Shown here: positions 1 to 8,477 of the stretch, in pieces
Layout of the letters: the number at the start of each line of letters is the position of its first letter
Numbering within the stretch: position 1 is the stretch's first letter
Assembly: GCF_900168025.1 (NCBI RefSeq)
Contig: NZ_FUYN01000004.1
Coordinates: forward strand, 124,001 to 188,000
Reading direction: 5' to 3'
DNA from: Acetoanaerobium noterae
Lineage (GTDB): Bacteria; Bacillota; Clostridia; Peptostreptococcales; Filifactoraceae
DNA: 64,000 bases
Made by a program: the position numbers and the translations under genes
Notes under the pieces: model-generated
What the model was told of the DNA's origin: nothing
What the model saw: the letters and a program-made list of their open reading frames with translations, nothing else
Database searches by the model: none

Positions 1-2821
1 GGTCAGTAGTAACAGCATCTATTCCACATCCAAAGGAATTGAGCTGAACTAATTCCAAATTTTCTTTTCTAGATACATACTCTGCTGCAGCATATAGTCT
101 CGAATGATAAGCCCACTGATCAACAACCCTAAGAGGTCTACTAGTATCTGCAAGATGGGCTATGCTATCTTCTGTCAATACAGCCATTCCAAGTGAATTA
201 ATCATCTCAGGTATTCCATGATTAATTTGAGGATCAATATGATATGGTCTTCCAGCTAAAACTACAGCTTTAATATTCTGCGCTTCAATAAAGTCAAGCG
301 TGTCTTCAGCTACTTTTCTAATTTCAGCTTTAAAATTATTAAGCTCGACCATCCCTAGCTTTGCAGCTCTAGAGACTTCATCAGCCGATAGCCCTATAGA
401 TGATAATTCAACTATAAGTCTTTTTTCTAGCTTTCTATCAGAGTCAAAAGGAATAAATGGATTCATAAATCTTACATCATTTTCTTTTAAATCATCTAAG
501 TTTTTGCTTATTACCTCAGGATATGAAACAACTATAGGACAGTTAAAGCTATTATTTGCATTTTCATATTCCTTTTTTTCATGAGGTATACTAGGGTAAA
601 ATATAAACTTGACCCCTTTTTCAATCAGATTCTTTATATGCCCATGCACTAGCTTTGCTGGATAGCACACAGATTCTGAAGGTATAGTTTCCATTCCTTT
701 TTCAAATATTTCATTTGAAGAAGGATCTGATAATTCAACTTTATATCCTAGCTCAGTAAAAAAAGTAAACCAGAATGGATAGTGCTCATACATATTTAGA
801 ACTCTTGGTAGTCCTACCATTCCTCTAGGAGCTGATGTAAGTGGTTTATATGAGAATATCTTCTTGTATTTATAATCATATAGGTTAGGCAATACTTTTT
901 GGTTCTCGGAAAATCTATTTCCCTTTTCACATCTATTACCGGATACAAAATATTTATCATTATTGAACTGACTTATTGTTAATAAACAGCTATTCGAACA
1001 GCTTCTGCACCTTGTGCTTTTATTATCAACACTGAAGTTTCTAAGCTCTTCTTTTTTTAGGATTTTGCTTTGTCCAAAAGTATATTTTTCTTTAGCTATA
1101 ATTGCGCAGCCAAAAGCGCCCATAATCCCAGATATGTCTGGTCTTATTACTTCTCTTTCTGATAAAAGCTCAAAGCTTCTAAGCACAGCATCATTATAAA
1201 AAGTTCCACCCTGAACTACTACCTTAGCTCCTAGTTCCTCAGGAGTCTTTAATTTTATTACTTTATATAGTGCATTTTTTATAACAGAGTAACACAGCCC
1301 TGAAGCAATATCTCCAACTGTAGCCCCTTCTTTTTGAGCTTGCTTTACTCTTGAATTCATAAAAACTGTACATCTTGAACCTAAATCAACAGGGTTTGTT
1401 GATTTTATAGAAACATCCACAAAATCTGTAATACTCATCCCAAGTGACTGGGCAAAAGTGTCTAAAAATGAACCACATCCAGAGGAGCAGGCTTCATTCA
1501 ATAAAATAGAATCAATGCTAGAATCCTTTATCTTCAGACATTTCATGTCTTGCCCACCGATATCTAAAATAAAGTTAACGCCTGGGCAAAAAAATTCTGC
1601 TGCCTTGTAATGTGCTATAGTTTCTATTTCTCCTATGTCAATTCCTAATGCTGTTTTTATGAGCCCTTCACCATATCCTGTTACTGCAGTTGAAGCTATA
1701 GTAGCTGAATCTGGAAGCTCAGAGTATAAATCTTCTAAAAACTCTACTGTAGACATAAGTGGGTTCCCTTTGTTGCTTCCATATCTAGAATATAAAAGTT
1801 CTCCTTTATCACTGATGAGCGCAACTTTTGTAGTAGTAGAACCAGCATCAATTCCTAAATAACAGTTTCCTTCATATGATTTAAGTTCTCTAGTTTTTAT
1901 TCTATTTTTATCATGTCTTAATTTAAAATCATTAAATTCACTATCGGACTTGAATAACCTTGGCAACCTACTAGATTCATCCAAAGTACAATCTTGCATG
2001 TTTTTAATATTTTCTAGTAAGGTATTTAATTTATAGGCTCTGCTTTCATCGGCACATAGTGCAGCGCCTAGTGCTACATAGAGCTGAGAATTCTCAGGAA
2101 AAATAACCTGATGTGGCTCAAGGTTAAGAGTATTTATAAATCTATTTCTTAAATGTGACAAAAAGTAAAGAGGTCCTCCTAAAAATGCTACATTTCCTCT
2201 AATTGGTCTTCCACATGAAAGTCCACCTATCGTTTGAATTACAACAGCTTGAAAAATTGAAGCAGCGATATCTTCTTTTTTCGCCCCTTCATTAAGTAAT
2301 GGCTGTACATCTGTTTTGGCAAAAACTCCACAACGTGCTGCTATAGGATATATTCTATTGTGATTACAAGCAAGCTCATTAAGACCACAAGCATCTACTT
2401 TAAGTAGTGATGCCATCTGATCTATAAATGACCCTGTCCCGCCAGCACAAGTTCCGTTCATTTTTTGTTCTAATCCACCTGATAAATATGTAATTTTAGC
2501 ATCTTCTCCACCTAGTTCAATAGCTACATCTGTATGAGGATGATACCTCTTAATAGCTTTTGTAGATGCTATTACTTCCTGCACAAAATCAACACCTAGG
2601 TAATTAGCAAAGCTAATTCCCCCTGAACCAGATACTACTACTGATAAATCAGTATCCTGTAATATAACGTAGGCATCGTTTAGTACGCTGATTAATTTAT
2701 TTTTTATATCAGCATAATGTCTTTCATATCTGCTGAACAGAATTTCTTCTTTGTAATTTAAAACAACTACCTTAATGGTAGTGGATCCTATATCTACGCC
2801 AACACGCAGTAATTTATTCAT
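1..2821 (-). CDS. 2-hydroxyacyl-CoA dehydratase activase-type protein, double BcrAD/BadFG domain (C-terminus beyond left edge)
   Basis: Reading the complement from the ATG at 2819-2821 gives about 940 open codons running off the window. The N-terminal ATPase domain opens with [13 protein letters not shown] second copy starts near residue 310 with [13 protein letters not shown]. Each copy has the two cysteine motifs seen in HgdC-type activators (GTCAGGTG and [19 protein letters not shown] and [11 protein letters not shown]), which in HgdC ligate a [4Fe-4S] cluster between two subunits. A Cys-rich stretch and a DUF2229-like region ([13 protein letters not shown]) follow. Family members use ATP to fire an electron into 2-hydroxyacyl-CoA dehydratases; the large fused forms, about 1,400 aa, mostly lack an assigned substrate. 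No dehydratase subunits are in view. AAGGAGG at 2849-2855 is unusually far (27 nt) from the ATG. Confidence 0.85.
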   Translation of the reverse strand, partial: MNKLLRVGVDIGSTTIKVVVLNYKEEILFSRYERHYADIKNKLISVLNDAYVILQDTDLSVVVSGSGGISFANYLGVDFVQEVIASTKAIKRYHPHTDVAIELGGEDAKITYLSGGLEQKMNGTCAGGTGSFIDQMASLLKVDACGLNELACNHNRIYPIAARCGVFAKTDVQPLLNEGAKKEDIAASIFQAVVIQTIGGLSCGRPIRGNVAFLGGPLYFLSHLRNRFINTLNLEPHQVIFPENSQLYVALGAALCADESRAYKLNTLLENIKNMQDCTLDESSRLPRLFKSDSEFNDFKLRHDKNRIKTRELKSYEGNCYLGIDAGSTTTKVALISDKGELLYSRYGSNKGNPLMSTVEFLEDLYSELPDSATIASTAVTGYGEGLIKTALGIDIGEIETIAHYKAAEFFCPGVNFILDIGGQDMKCLKIKDSSIDSILLNEACSSGCGSFLDTFAQSLGMSITDFVDVSIKSTNPVDLGSRCTVFMNSRVKQAQKEGATVGDIASGLCYSVIKNALYKVIKLKTPEELGAKVVVQGGTFYNDAVLRSFELLSEREVIRPDISGIMGAFGCAIIAKEKYTFGQSKILKKEELRNFSVDNKSTRCRSCSNSCLLTISQFNNDKYFVSGNRCEKGNRFSENQKVLPNLYDYKYKKIFSYKPLTSAPRGMVGLPRVLNMYEHYPFWFTFFTELGYKVELSDPSSNEIFEKGMETIPSESVCYPAKLVHGHIKNLIEKGVKFIFYPSIPHEKKEYENANNSFNCPIVVSYPEVISKNLDDLKENDVRFMNPFIPFDSDRKLEKRLIVELSSIGLSADEVSRAAKLGMVELNNFKAEIRKVAEDTLDFIEAQNIKAVVLAGRPYHIDPQINHGIPEMINSLGMAVLTEDSIAHLADTSRPLRVVDQWAYHSRLYAAAEYVSRKENLELVQLNSFGCGIDAVTTD

Positions 2822-2951
2822 AATGTTCGCAGCAATAAGCTACGTTCGCCTCCTTGATAAGATTCCACATTCAATAATACAATCTAGGATTGCTCATATG
2901 ACTGGGAGCCTTGGTGTAATCATAATAAAATCTAAACTTTATCCTGATAAG

Positions 2952-2979
2952 ATTATAGTCCAAAAAAAATTAAAATCAA
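2952..2979 (-). promoter_or_regulatory. Predicted sigma-A promoter of the activase gene
   Basis: On the complement, TTGATT (2974-2979) and TATAAT (2952-2957) are separated by 16 bases. This would give a leader of about 120 nt before the ATG at 2821. The rest of 2822-3147 holds only this promoter and the divergent one for the TetR gene; no other gene is visible there. Confidence 0.5.
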
Positions 2980-3023
2980 TAAACAAAACTCATCAAAGTG
3001 TTGATTAATTAAAAACATTTTAG

Positions 3024-3053
3024 TTGCTTTATATTGCTTAATTTCATTATAAT
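3024..3053 (+). promoter_or_regulatory. Predicted sigma-A promoter of the TetR-fumarase genes
   Basis: TTGCTT (3024-3029) and a perfect TATAAT (3048-3053) are separated by 18 bases. The site lies about 95 bases before the TetR start codon and is divergent from the activase promoter. Confidence 0.45.
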
Positions 3054-3147
3054 GTTTATATCAATCTATTAAGAAAAAATACCCTATATTTTTATAAAAT
3101 AACAATAGGCTGCAATTATTTTTTTCTTTACAGCCAAGGAGTCTCAT

Positions 3148-3765
3148 ATGCGTAGCTTTTATAACGATGAACGAGTGATTAAAACCAAGAAATTAATCAA
3201 AACTGCTTTATCTGAATTGATACAAGAAAAAGGCTTTGATCATGTATCAATAACAGATTTGACACAAAGAGCTAATATAAATAGAGGAACATTTTATCTA
3301 CATTATCAGGATAAATATGATTTATTGGAAAAATTTGAAAACGAAGTTTTAGATGATATCAATACCAATGCTGAAAATTTTATAAAATCCATAAAAGACA
3401 TTGATTTTTTAGGAGAAGATTTTTCTAATGAAATAAAGCCTTTTATCAATAAAGTTTTTACATATATAAAGGAAAATTACATAATAATGAAAGTAATTTT
3501 AGGCCCGAAATCTGATATGAGATTTCAGAATAAAATAAAGAAAGCTTTAAATATTTTATTGACTGAAAAAGGTTGGGATAATTATTTCGACTCTCAAAAT
3601 ACGTTTGTTTCAAAAAATTATTTTATTTCCTATCTTGTTTCTGCTCATATTGGAGTTATAAGGCAGTGGATAGATAGTGGAATGAATGAATCTGCTGAAA
3701 ATATGGCTGAAATGATTTCTAAGATGTTCTTTTTAGGACCATTTAATTCTATTAAAAACAAATAG
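3148..3765 (+). CDS. TetR/AcrR-family transcriptional regulator
   Basis: The 205-aa protein has a TetR N-terminal helix-turn-helix (residues about 10-55; VSITDLTQRANINRGTFYLHYQDKYDLL). The helical C-terminal half resembles the TetR_C group with a GVIRQWIDSGM-type segment. AAGGAG precedes the ATG by 6 bases. It sits between the divergent activase gene and the fumarase pair, 94 bases upstream of the fumarase start, so it may control either or both. The ligand cannot be read from sequence. TetR proteins bind DNA as dimers and usually release it on ligand binding. Confidence 0.9.
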   Translation: MRSFYNDERVIKTKKLIKTALSELIQEKGFDHVSITDLTQRANINRGTFYLHYQDKYDLLEKFENEVLDDINTNAENFIKSIKDIDFLGEDFSNEIKPFINKVFTYIKENYIIMKVILGPKSDMRFQNKIKKALNILLTEKGWDNYFDSQNTFVSKNYFISYLVSAHIGVIRQWIDSGMNESAENMAEMISKMFFLGPFNSIKNK

Positions 3766-3859
3766 AATTCCAACCATTTGAGTAATTTTGATTGCTAATG
3801 GTTTTAAGAAATATTATTATATTCACAATAAAAAAATATTCATATGCGAGGTAATGAAT

Positions 3860-4702
3860 GTGAGAGAAATTAATGTTAGTCTTATCGAAACTACTATAGA
3901 GAAAATGTGTATAGATGCTAACTATTATCTGAATAAAGATATAAAGGATGCTCTAGTAAAATCATCACTTGTAGAAGCTTCTCCACTAGGAAAAAGCATC
4001 ATAAATGACATACTAGAAAATGCAAAGCTAGCAGAGGAAAAAAGTGTTCCTATGTGCCAAGATACTGGAATGGCAGTTATTTTCATTACCATAGGACAAG
4101 AGGTACATTTTGTTGGAGGAAATTTAACAGAAGCAATAAATAATGGAGTAAGAATGGGATATTCAAAGGGATATCTTAGAAAATCAGTTGTAAAAGATCC
4201 ATTAAATAGAGTTAATACCAATGATAATACTCCAGCTATAATCCACTACGATATAGCTCCAGGTGATAAAGTAAAAATAACTCTTGCGCCTAAAGGCTTT
4301 GGGAGCGAGAATATGTCTAAAACCAAGATGCTGGTTCCTTCTGATGGTATAAATGGAGTAGAAGATTTTATAGTTGAAACAGTATCATTAGCAGGCTCTA
4401 ATCCATGTCCTCCTATAATCGTAGGTGTTGGAATTGGTGGAACTTTAGAAAAAGCAGCAATTTTAGCAAAAAAAGCTTTAACCTTAGATATAGATAAAAC
4501 TAATCCAAATGAATATTATAGAGAGATGGAAACTAGATTGCTTAAGAAGATAAACAACTTAGGAATAGGGCCTCAAGGGCTAGGTGGAAATACTACTGCA
4601 CTTGCTGTAAAAATCCTCACATACCCAACTCATATTGCTGGCCTTCCTGTTGCTGTAAATATTAACTGTCATGCAGCAAGACATATTGAAATTGAATTAT
4701 AG
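3860..4702 (+). CDS. Class I fumarate hydratase, alpha subunit (or tartrate dehydratase alpha)
   Basis: The alpha subunit of the two-gene, oxygen-sensitive [4Fe-4S] hydro-lyases that interconvert fumarate and malate. Three cysteines sit in the family's cluster-ligand contexts: VPMCQDTGMAV (about residue 66), SNPCPPIIVGVGIGG and NINCHAARH. GAGG at 3848-3851 lies 8 bases before GTG 3860, whose product begins (M)REINVS as family members do. This start gives 280 aa, the usual length. ATG 3854 is too close to the Shine-Dalgarno site. The beta subunit follows after 9 bases. Tartrate dehydratase uses the same architecture, so the substrate is inferred. Confidence 0.9.
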   Translation: MREINVSLIETTIEKMCIDANYYLNKDIKDALVKSSLVEASPLGKSIINDILENAKLAEEKSVPMCQDTGMAVIFITIGQEVHFVGGNLTEAINNGVRMGYSKGYLRKSVVKDPLNRVNTNDNTPAIIHYDIAPGDKVKITLAPKGFGSENMSKTKMLVPSDGINGVEDFIVETVSLAGSNPCPPIIVGVGIGGTLEKAAILAKKALTLDIDKTNPNEYYREMETRLLKKINNLGIGPQGLGGNTTALAVKILTYPTHIAGLPVAVNINCHAARHIEIEL

Positions 4703-4711
4703 GAGAAGAAA

Positions 4712-5266
4712 ATGACTAATAAAATACATATTACTACACCACTAACTGACGAAATTATATCAAATTTAAAATCAGGAGATGAAGTCTTAATTTCAGGAAC
4801 TATATATACTGCAAGAGATGCAGCCCATAAAAAACTAGTTGACTCCATTAACTCTGGTGAAAGTCTTCCCTTTGATATAAAAAATGCCATAATATATTAT
4901 GTCGGTCCCTCTCCTAAAAAACCAGGAGATGTAATTGGTTCAGCTGGTCCAACTACCTCATATCGCATGGATGCTTACACTCCTACTCTGCTTGATTTGG
5001 GCTTAAAAGGCATGATAGGAAAAGGAAGCAGAAATAAAAGTGTAGTTGAATCAATCAAAAAAAATCATGCAGTTTATTTCGCTGCAATCGGAGGCGCTGG
5101 TGCACTTATTTCTAGCACCATCAAATCAAGTGAAGTAATAGCATATGAAGAGCTAGGACCTGAAGCAGTTCATAAACTGACTGTTGAAAATTTTCCAGCT
5201 ATAGTAGTATTAGATTCCAGTGGCAATGATTTATATATAATCGAAAGAGAAAAATATAAAAAATAG
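4712..5266 (+). CDS. Class I fumarate hydratase, beta subunit
   Basis: The 184-aa protein matches the C-terminal domain of class I fumarases. It has a GDEVLISGTIYTARDAAHK opening, a GPTTSYRMD motif and GMIGKGSR. It pairs with the upstream alpha subunit to form the active hydro-lyase. AGGAG precedes the ATG by 7 bases and the gap to the alpha gene is only 9 bases, so the two are very probably co-translated. In amino-acid-fermenting clostridia such an enzyme links fumarate and malate in anaerobic carbon flow. Whether it works on fumarate or tartrate is not decided by the sequence. Confidence 0.9.
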   Translation: MTNKIHITTPLTDEIISNLKSGDEVLISGTIYTARDAAHKKLVDSINSGESLPFDIKNAIIYYVGPSPKKPGDVIGSAGPTTSYRMDAYTPTLLDLGLKGMIGKGSRNKSVVESIKKNHAVYFAAIGGAGALISSTIKSSEVIAYEELGPEAVHKLTVENFPAIVVLDSSGNDLYIIEREKYKK

Positions 5267-5291
5267 TATGGGAGATTACTCCCATACTATT
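5262..5291 (-). terminator. Bidirectional hairpin terminator between convergent genes
   Basis: A perfect 13-bp stem (5262-5274 with 5279-5291) closes an ATTA loop. A T-rich tract follows on the complement, so it best serves the minus-strand gene ending at 5276. The plus side has no T-run. The stem overlaps the stop regions of both convergent genes. Confidence 0.7.
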
Positions 5292-5710
5292 ACCCCATCC
5301 TCATCCGTATCGTACTTATCATAATCAACCTCAAAGGATATGCTAAGCTTTTCCTGCAAATCAATTCTCAGATATCTTCTATCCCATGTTTTAGAATAAA
5401 ATATCAAAGATTTTTCAATATTTACATCTCCATTTACATCTTCATACTCATCATCTAAATACTCCATCTCGCTTATCTTGGTTCCATCTAGTGAGAAAAT
5501 TTGGTATTCTTCATCATCAAAATATTTTAATGATATAAAATTATCATCGTCACACTCAAGTAAAACTGACTTTGAGAAGCTTATGTTTGAAGAAACTTTA
5601 TCAAGCTTAACTTTATTATCAATAGTATGTATAATATAGCTATATACTCCCTCTTCATCACAGATAACATCTAGATTAAATTTATCATTTAAAAATTTAC
5701 TTATAGTCAT
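5276..5710 (-). CDS. Hypothetical acidic protein, 144 aa
   Basis: I do not recognise a family. The protein is strongly acidic (many D/E, for example LECDDDNF and YLDDEYEDVNGD), has no signal peptide or membrane segment, and ends in a DEDGVIVWE tail. An AGGAGG-type ribosome site (complement of about 5719-5725) precedes the ATG. It is transcribed convergently with the fumarase genes and shares a terminator hairpin with them. The gene looks intact and is probably a soluble cytoplasmic protein. Confidence 0.65.
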   Translation of the reverse strand: MTISKFLNDKFNLDVICDEEGVYSYIIHTIDNKVKLDKVSSNISFSKSVLLECDDDNFISLKYFDDEEYQIFSLDGTKISEMEYLDDEYEDVNGDVNIEKSLIFYSKTWDRRYLRIDLQEKLSISFEVDYDKYDTDEDGVIVWE

Positions 5711-5940
5711 AGTTTTTCCTCCTAGGATTTACATTTTTATATTTCAGTGACTATTATTACACTATTAATGTTAATATATGCTTACTTATCTATTATAAAT
5801 TATATTTGTCAATATTCCTATAAAATCATGATTCATCTGTATTCGCTATTATACAATCTATTTCTATTAATAAAAGATAATCGATTATTAATTAAAAAAA
5901 TTTTTAATTTTTAGAATTAAGCAAAGGAAGAGTGATATAA

Positions 5941-7206
5941 GTGAAAATTCTCCATGTATATGCTCAAAAACCTGACCACACTGGAAGTGGAGTATATATC
6001 CAAAATCTAATAAAAACTCTACATTGTCAAGGAATAAGTAATTATTTGATTTGTGCTACTTCGGTATTCGATGATATTGACAAAGATTTTTTACAAGCTC
6101 TGGACCATATTGATGTGATAAAATTCGATACTAAAGACTTGCCTTTTCCTGTACCTGGAATGAGTGATGATATGCCCTATAAAAGTTCGATTTACAGTAA
6201 ACTGTCCGAAGAGGAGCTTGCTCTTTGGCAAAATGCATTTTATAACAGTTTAAAAAAAGCAAAAGCATATGAGCCAGATAAAATAATAGTTCATCATTTA
6301 TGGGGACTTGTTCCGATTGTGTTAGATAACTTTGACTCTAATTTAGTAACTGCTATTTGCCATGGTACTGATATGAGACAATTAAAGTTATTTAAGCATT
6401 TAAACAATGCAAATGTTGATTTCATAGAAAATATACTTAGTTCAATTCAAAAGCTAAGCGATATAATAGCTTTAAACGATATTCAAAAGCAAGCAATCAT
6501 AAATAATTATAAAGTAGATTCACATAAAATACGTACAATAGGCTTAGGCTTTAATCCAAACTTTTTTTTTCCTGAAAAACTTCCTAACACTATAAATAAT
6601 GAATTTGAAATATCTTATGTAGGTAAAATAACTCCCCAAAAAGGAGTTGGTGAATTAATCTCAGCATTTAAGCATCTTCAAGCAAAAAATAAATATAATA
6701 TGAGATTATCACTAATCGGATCTGCTGATTCTACAAATCTAGATTACTATAAAAGCTTAAGTAAAACACATGAATCTCATATCCACTTTTTAGGTGCTTT
6801 GAAGCAACATATTATGGCTCCATACTTGAGAAATTCAAAGGTTTTTGTTCTTCCATCATATTATGAGGGAGCCTCAACTGTGACACTTGAAGCCTTAGCT
6901 GCAGGCAACAGAATTGTAGTTAATGATATCCCAACCATTAGGCCTTGGATTCCTCAAAAGGCTATAGAATCAGGTCGTGTACTGTTTGTCAATCTCCCAA
7001 AATTAATTGAAGTAGATAAGCCCTGCCCATCTTGTCTAGAAAACTATATAGAAGAGCTTAAGGATACTATAGATATACAATTAGAAAAAACCATATCAGA
7101 TTTAAAGTTTTCATCTAAAGCCGAAAGAGACAGGCTTGAAATATATGAAATATTAGAATCGAAATATTCTTGGACTTCAATTTCAAATCAAATTATAAAT
7201 ATTTAA
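5941..7206 (+). CDS. GT4-family glycosyltransferase
   Basis: The 421-aa protein has the GT-B layout. The N-terminal acceptor domain opens with MKILHVYAQKPDHTGSGVY, which carries the Gly-rich turn near the start. The C-terminal nucleotide-sugar domain begins around residue 225 with ISYVGKITPQKGVGELI and ends with the EX7E motif in YYEGASTVTLEALAAG. The start codon is GTG with GGAAG 11 bases upstream. Members move a sugar from an activated donor to a glycan, lipid or small molecule. The acceptor is unknown because no polysaccharide cluster surrounds it: it stands alone between two unrelated genes, with its own downstream hairpin. Confidence 0.85.
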   Translation: MKILHVYAQKPDHTGSGVYIQNLIKTLHCQGISNYLICATSVFDDIDKDFLQALDHIDVIKFDTKDLPFPVPGMSDDMPYKSSIYSKLSEEELALWQNAFYNSLKKAKAYEPDKIIVHHLWGLVPIVLDNFDSNLVTAICHGTDMRQLKLFKHLNNANVDFIENILSSIQKLSDIIALNDIQKQAIINNYKVDSHKIRTIGLGFNPNFFFPEKLPNTINNEFEISYVGKITPQKGVGELISAFKHLQAKNKYNMRLSLIGSADSTNLDYYKSLSKTHESHIHFLGALKQHIMAPYLRNSKVFVLPSYYEGASTVTLEALAAGNRIVVNDIPTIRPWIPQKAIESGRVLFVNLPKLIEVDKPCPSCLENYIEELKDTIDIQLEKTISDLKFSSKAERDRLEIYEILESKYSWTSISNQIINI

Positions 7207-7210
7207 TTCA

Positions 7211-7296
7211 AAAGGGACCGTCAAAGAAGTTTAGAAAATATACTGAAATGCTGAAAATCTGTATATCTTACTATTCTTTTATTTGACGGTCCCTTT
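7211..7296. terminator. Long inverted-repeat hairpin between convergent genes
   Basis: A 15-bp perfect inverted repeat (7211-7225 and 7282-7296; core GGGACCGTC/GACGGTCCC) flanks 56 bases. Those contain a second short stem (ATATAC/GTATAT). It lies between the convergent glycosyltransferase and membrane-protein genes, so a shared terminator is the simplest reading, but T-runs on either side are weak. Confidence 0.5.
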
Positions 7297-7303
7297 ATTA
7301 AAA

Positions 7304-7684
7304 TCATGAAAGTAGCCAAGGATTTAAATAGTGAAGTGCAAAGGCTAAAACTATTAAGAGCCCTATAATAATATGAGCTTTTCTAGCCGCTTTATTCCTG
7401 CTTTTCTTGTAATAAAAACCAATTGCTCCATTAATCACAAGCATTAGTAGCAATATACTTCCTGTATGAAGGATTAATTTTCCTCCAAGCATAATATATC
7501 CATGAAATGCTCCTATTGCAATTACAGTAATTCCTATATATGGATGAGCCTTTCTGGCATACTTTAGCATTTTATTATAATTCTTATTTTTTCCTTTTAA
7601 ATATTTTTTGTTTATCTCTAGAAAAATAGGAAAAAGTAATAATAGTGTTAATAGCAGTACATTTAACCAGATAACCCAAAACAT
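7304..7684 (-). CDS. Four-helix membrane protein, possible b-type cytochrome
   Basis: The 126-aa protein has four predicted transmembrane helices. Histidines occur in or near helices 2 to 4 (AHPYIGITVIAIGAFHGY, LILHTG, KAHIIIGLLIVLAFALHY), the pattern of heme-b binding four-helix proteins such as the b561-like group. It starts 9 bases after the stop of a lipoprotein with a cytochrome-b5-like domain, so the two form an operon. I infer a membrane electron-transfer or heme-sensing pair. No heme synthesis genes are in the window and no named family is certain. Confidence 0.65.
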   Translation of the reverse strand: MFWVIWLNVLLLTLLLLFPIFLEINKKYLKGKNKNYNKMLKYARKAHPYIGITVIAIGAFHGYIMLGGKLILHTGSILLLMLVINGAIGFYYKKSRNKAARKAHIIIGLLIVLAFALHYLNPWLLS

Positions 7685-7693
7685 ATAAACCTC

Positions 7694-8074
7694 CTACTCT
7701 ACAAGTTTCCCTACCACTGGAACTCTATCGAGCATCTTTACGCCATGAGGAGAAACATTCTTAATTTCATCAGTTAAATCATTCCCTGCTTCAAATCCAT
7801 TATGATCACCATTTTTCCATTTATCAGAAGCAGAAACATCATACACAATTCCATCAACAGCAACATATGCAGGTTTACCATCTTTTCCGTTATATTGTTT
7901 TAGCTCATCAAGAGTAAATATCTTTTCATCTGAAGCAGTGCTTTCATTTTGCTCACTTGGTTCAGTTACTTCAGGAGTAGTTAAATCTTGAGGCTCGTTT
8001 TGCGCACACCCTGAGATTAAAAAAATTGCTACTGCCATGAAGGCAATCACCATAACTAATTTATTTCTACTCAT
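7694..8074 (-). CDS. Lipoprotein with cytochrome b5-like heme/steroid-binding domain
   Basis: The 126-aa protein starts with a lipoprotein signal (LISGC lipobox, lipidated Cys near residue 23). A Ser/Thr/Glu-rich linker follows, then a cytochrome-b5-like domain (about residues 52-126: FTLDELKQYNGKDGKPAYVAVDGIVYDVS). The conserved AYVAVDGIVYDVS and HNGFEAGNDLT features fit that domain; the region SPHGVKMLDRVPVVGKL closes it. AGGAGG sits 8 bases before ATG 8074, which is preferred over an in-frame TTG six bases upstream. It is co-transcribed with the histidine-rich membrane protein downstream. In this family the His usually coordinates heme or the domain binds other ligands. Confidence 0.8.
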   Translation of the reverse strand: MSRNKLVMVIAFMAVAIFLISGCAQNEPQDLTTPEVTEPSEQNESTASDEKIFTLDELKQYNGKDGKPAYVAVDGIVYDVSASDKWKNGDHNGFEAGNDLTDEIKNVSPHGVKMLDRVPVVGKLVE

Positions 8075-8220
8075 AAACAAAACCTCCTTTCACTTGTATT
8101 AATAATTATTCTCAAATTTTCACAATATAAACAGAGAATTTCTAAGTTATTAATCAAATTGCTTTCTTTGAAAGCTAATTTAAGCCTTATAAAGTAAAAT
8201 TTTCTAGCCATCTTAAAACT

Positions 8221-8252
8221 AAAAAAGCAAGTAGTAAATTAAACTACTTGCT
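8221..8252 (-). terminator. Rho-independent terminator of the feo operon
   Basis: On the complement, a 10-bp perfect stem (8226-8235 with 8243-8252; AGCAAGTAGT) with a 7-base loop is followed by a T-run. It lies about 70 bases beyond the FeoB-associated small gene. Confidence 0.85.
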
Positions 8253-8323
8253 AATCTTAGTATTATATATAAAACATAATTAATATAATATAAATAGATA
8301 TTTAGTTACTTTATGCTTAAAAT

Positions 8324-8467
8324 TTATTTAAAGTTACAATTACAATTGCTTTTTCCACTTGATGGGCATCCAATACATTTAGCACCGTTTTTTTTCTCGA
8401 TAACTATTTTTCGTATAGACGCAGTTACAATTAATGCAATTATGATAAATACAATTAGATTTGCCAT
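8324..8467 (-). CDS. FeoB-associated Cys-rich membrane protein, 47 aa
   Basis: The complement from ATG 8465-8467 encodes 47 residues: a single N-terminal membrane helix (ANLIVFIIIALIVTASI), basic residues, and a Cys-rich tail (KCIGCPSSGKSNCNCNF). This matches the small FeoB-associated family found next to feoB in Firmicutes. GGAGG lies 6 bases before the ATG and the gene begins 10 bases after the feoB stop. It was found by reading the gap after feoB. The cysteines may bind iron or serve in redox control; its precise role in ferrous iron uptake is not established. Confidence 0.88.
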   Translation of the reverse strand: MANLIVFIIIALIVTASIRKIVIEKKNGAKCIGCPSSGKSNCNCNFK

Positions 8468-8477
8468 TATTGACCTC

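Noticed and set aside
3788-3859. Upstream extension of the fumarase alpha gene from its first possible start.
   Set aside because: No ribosome site; the GTG at 3860 gives the family's usual N-terminus and length.
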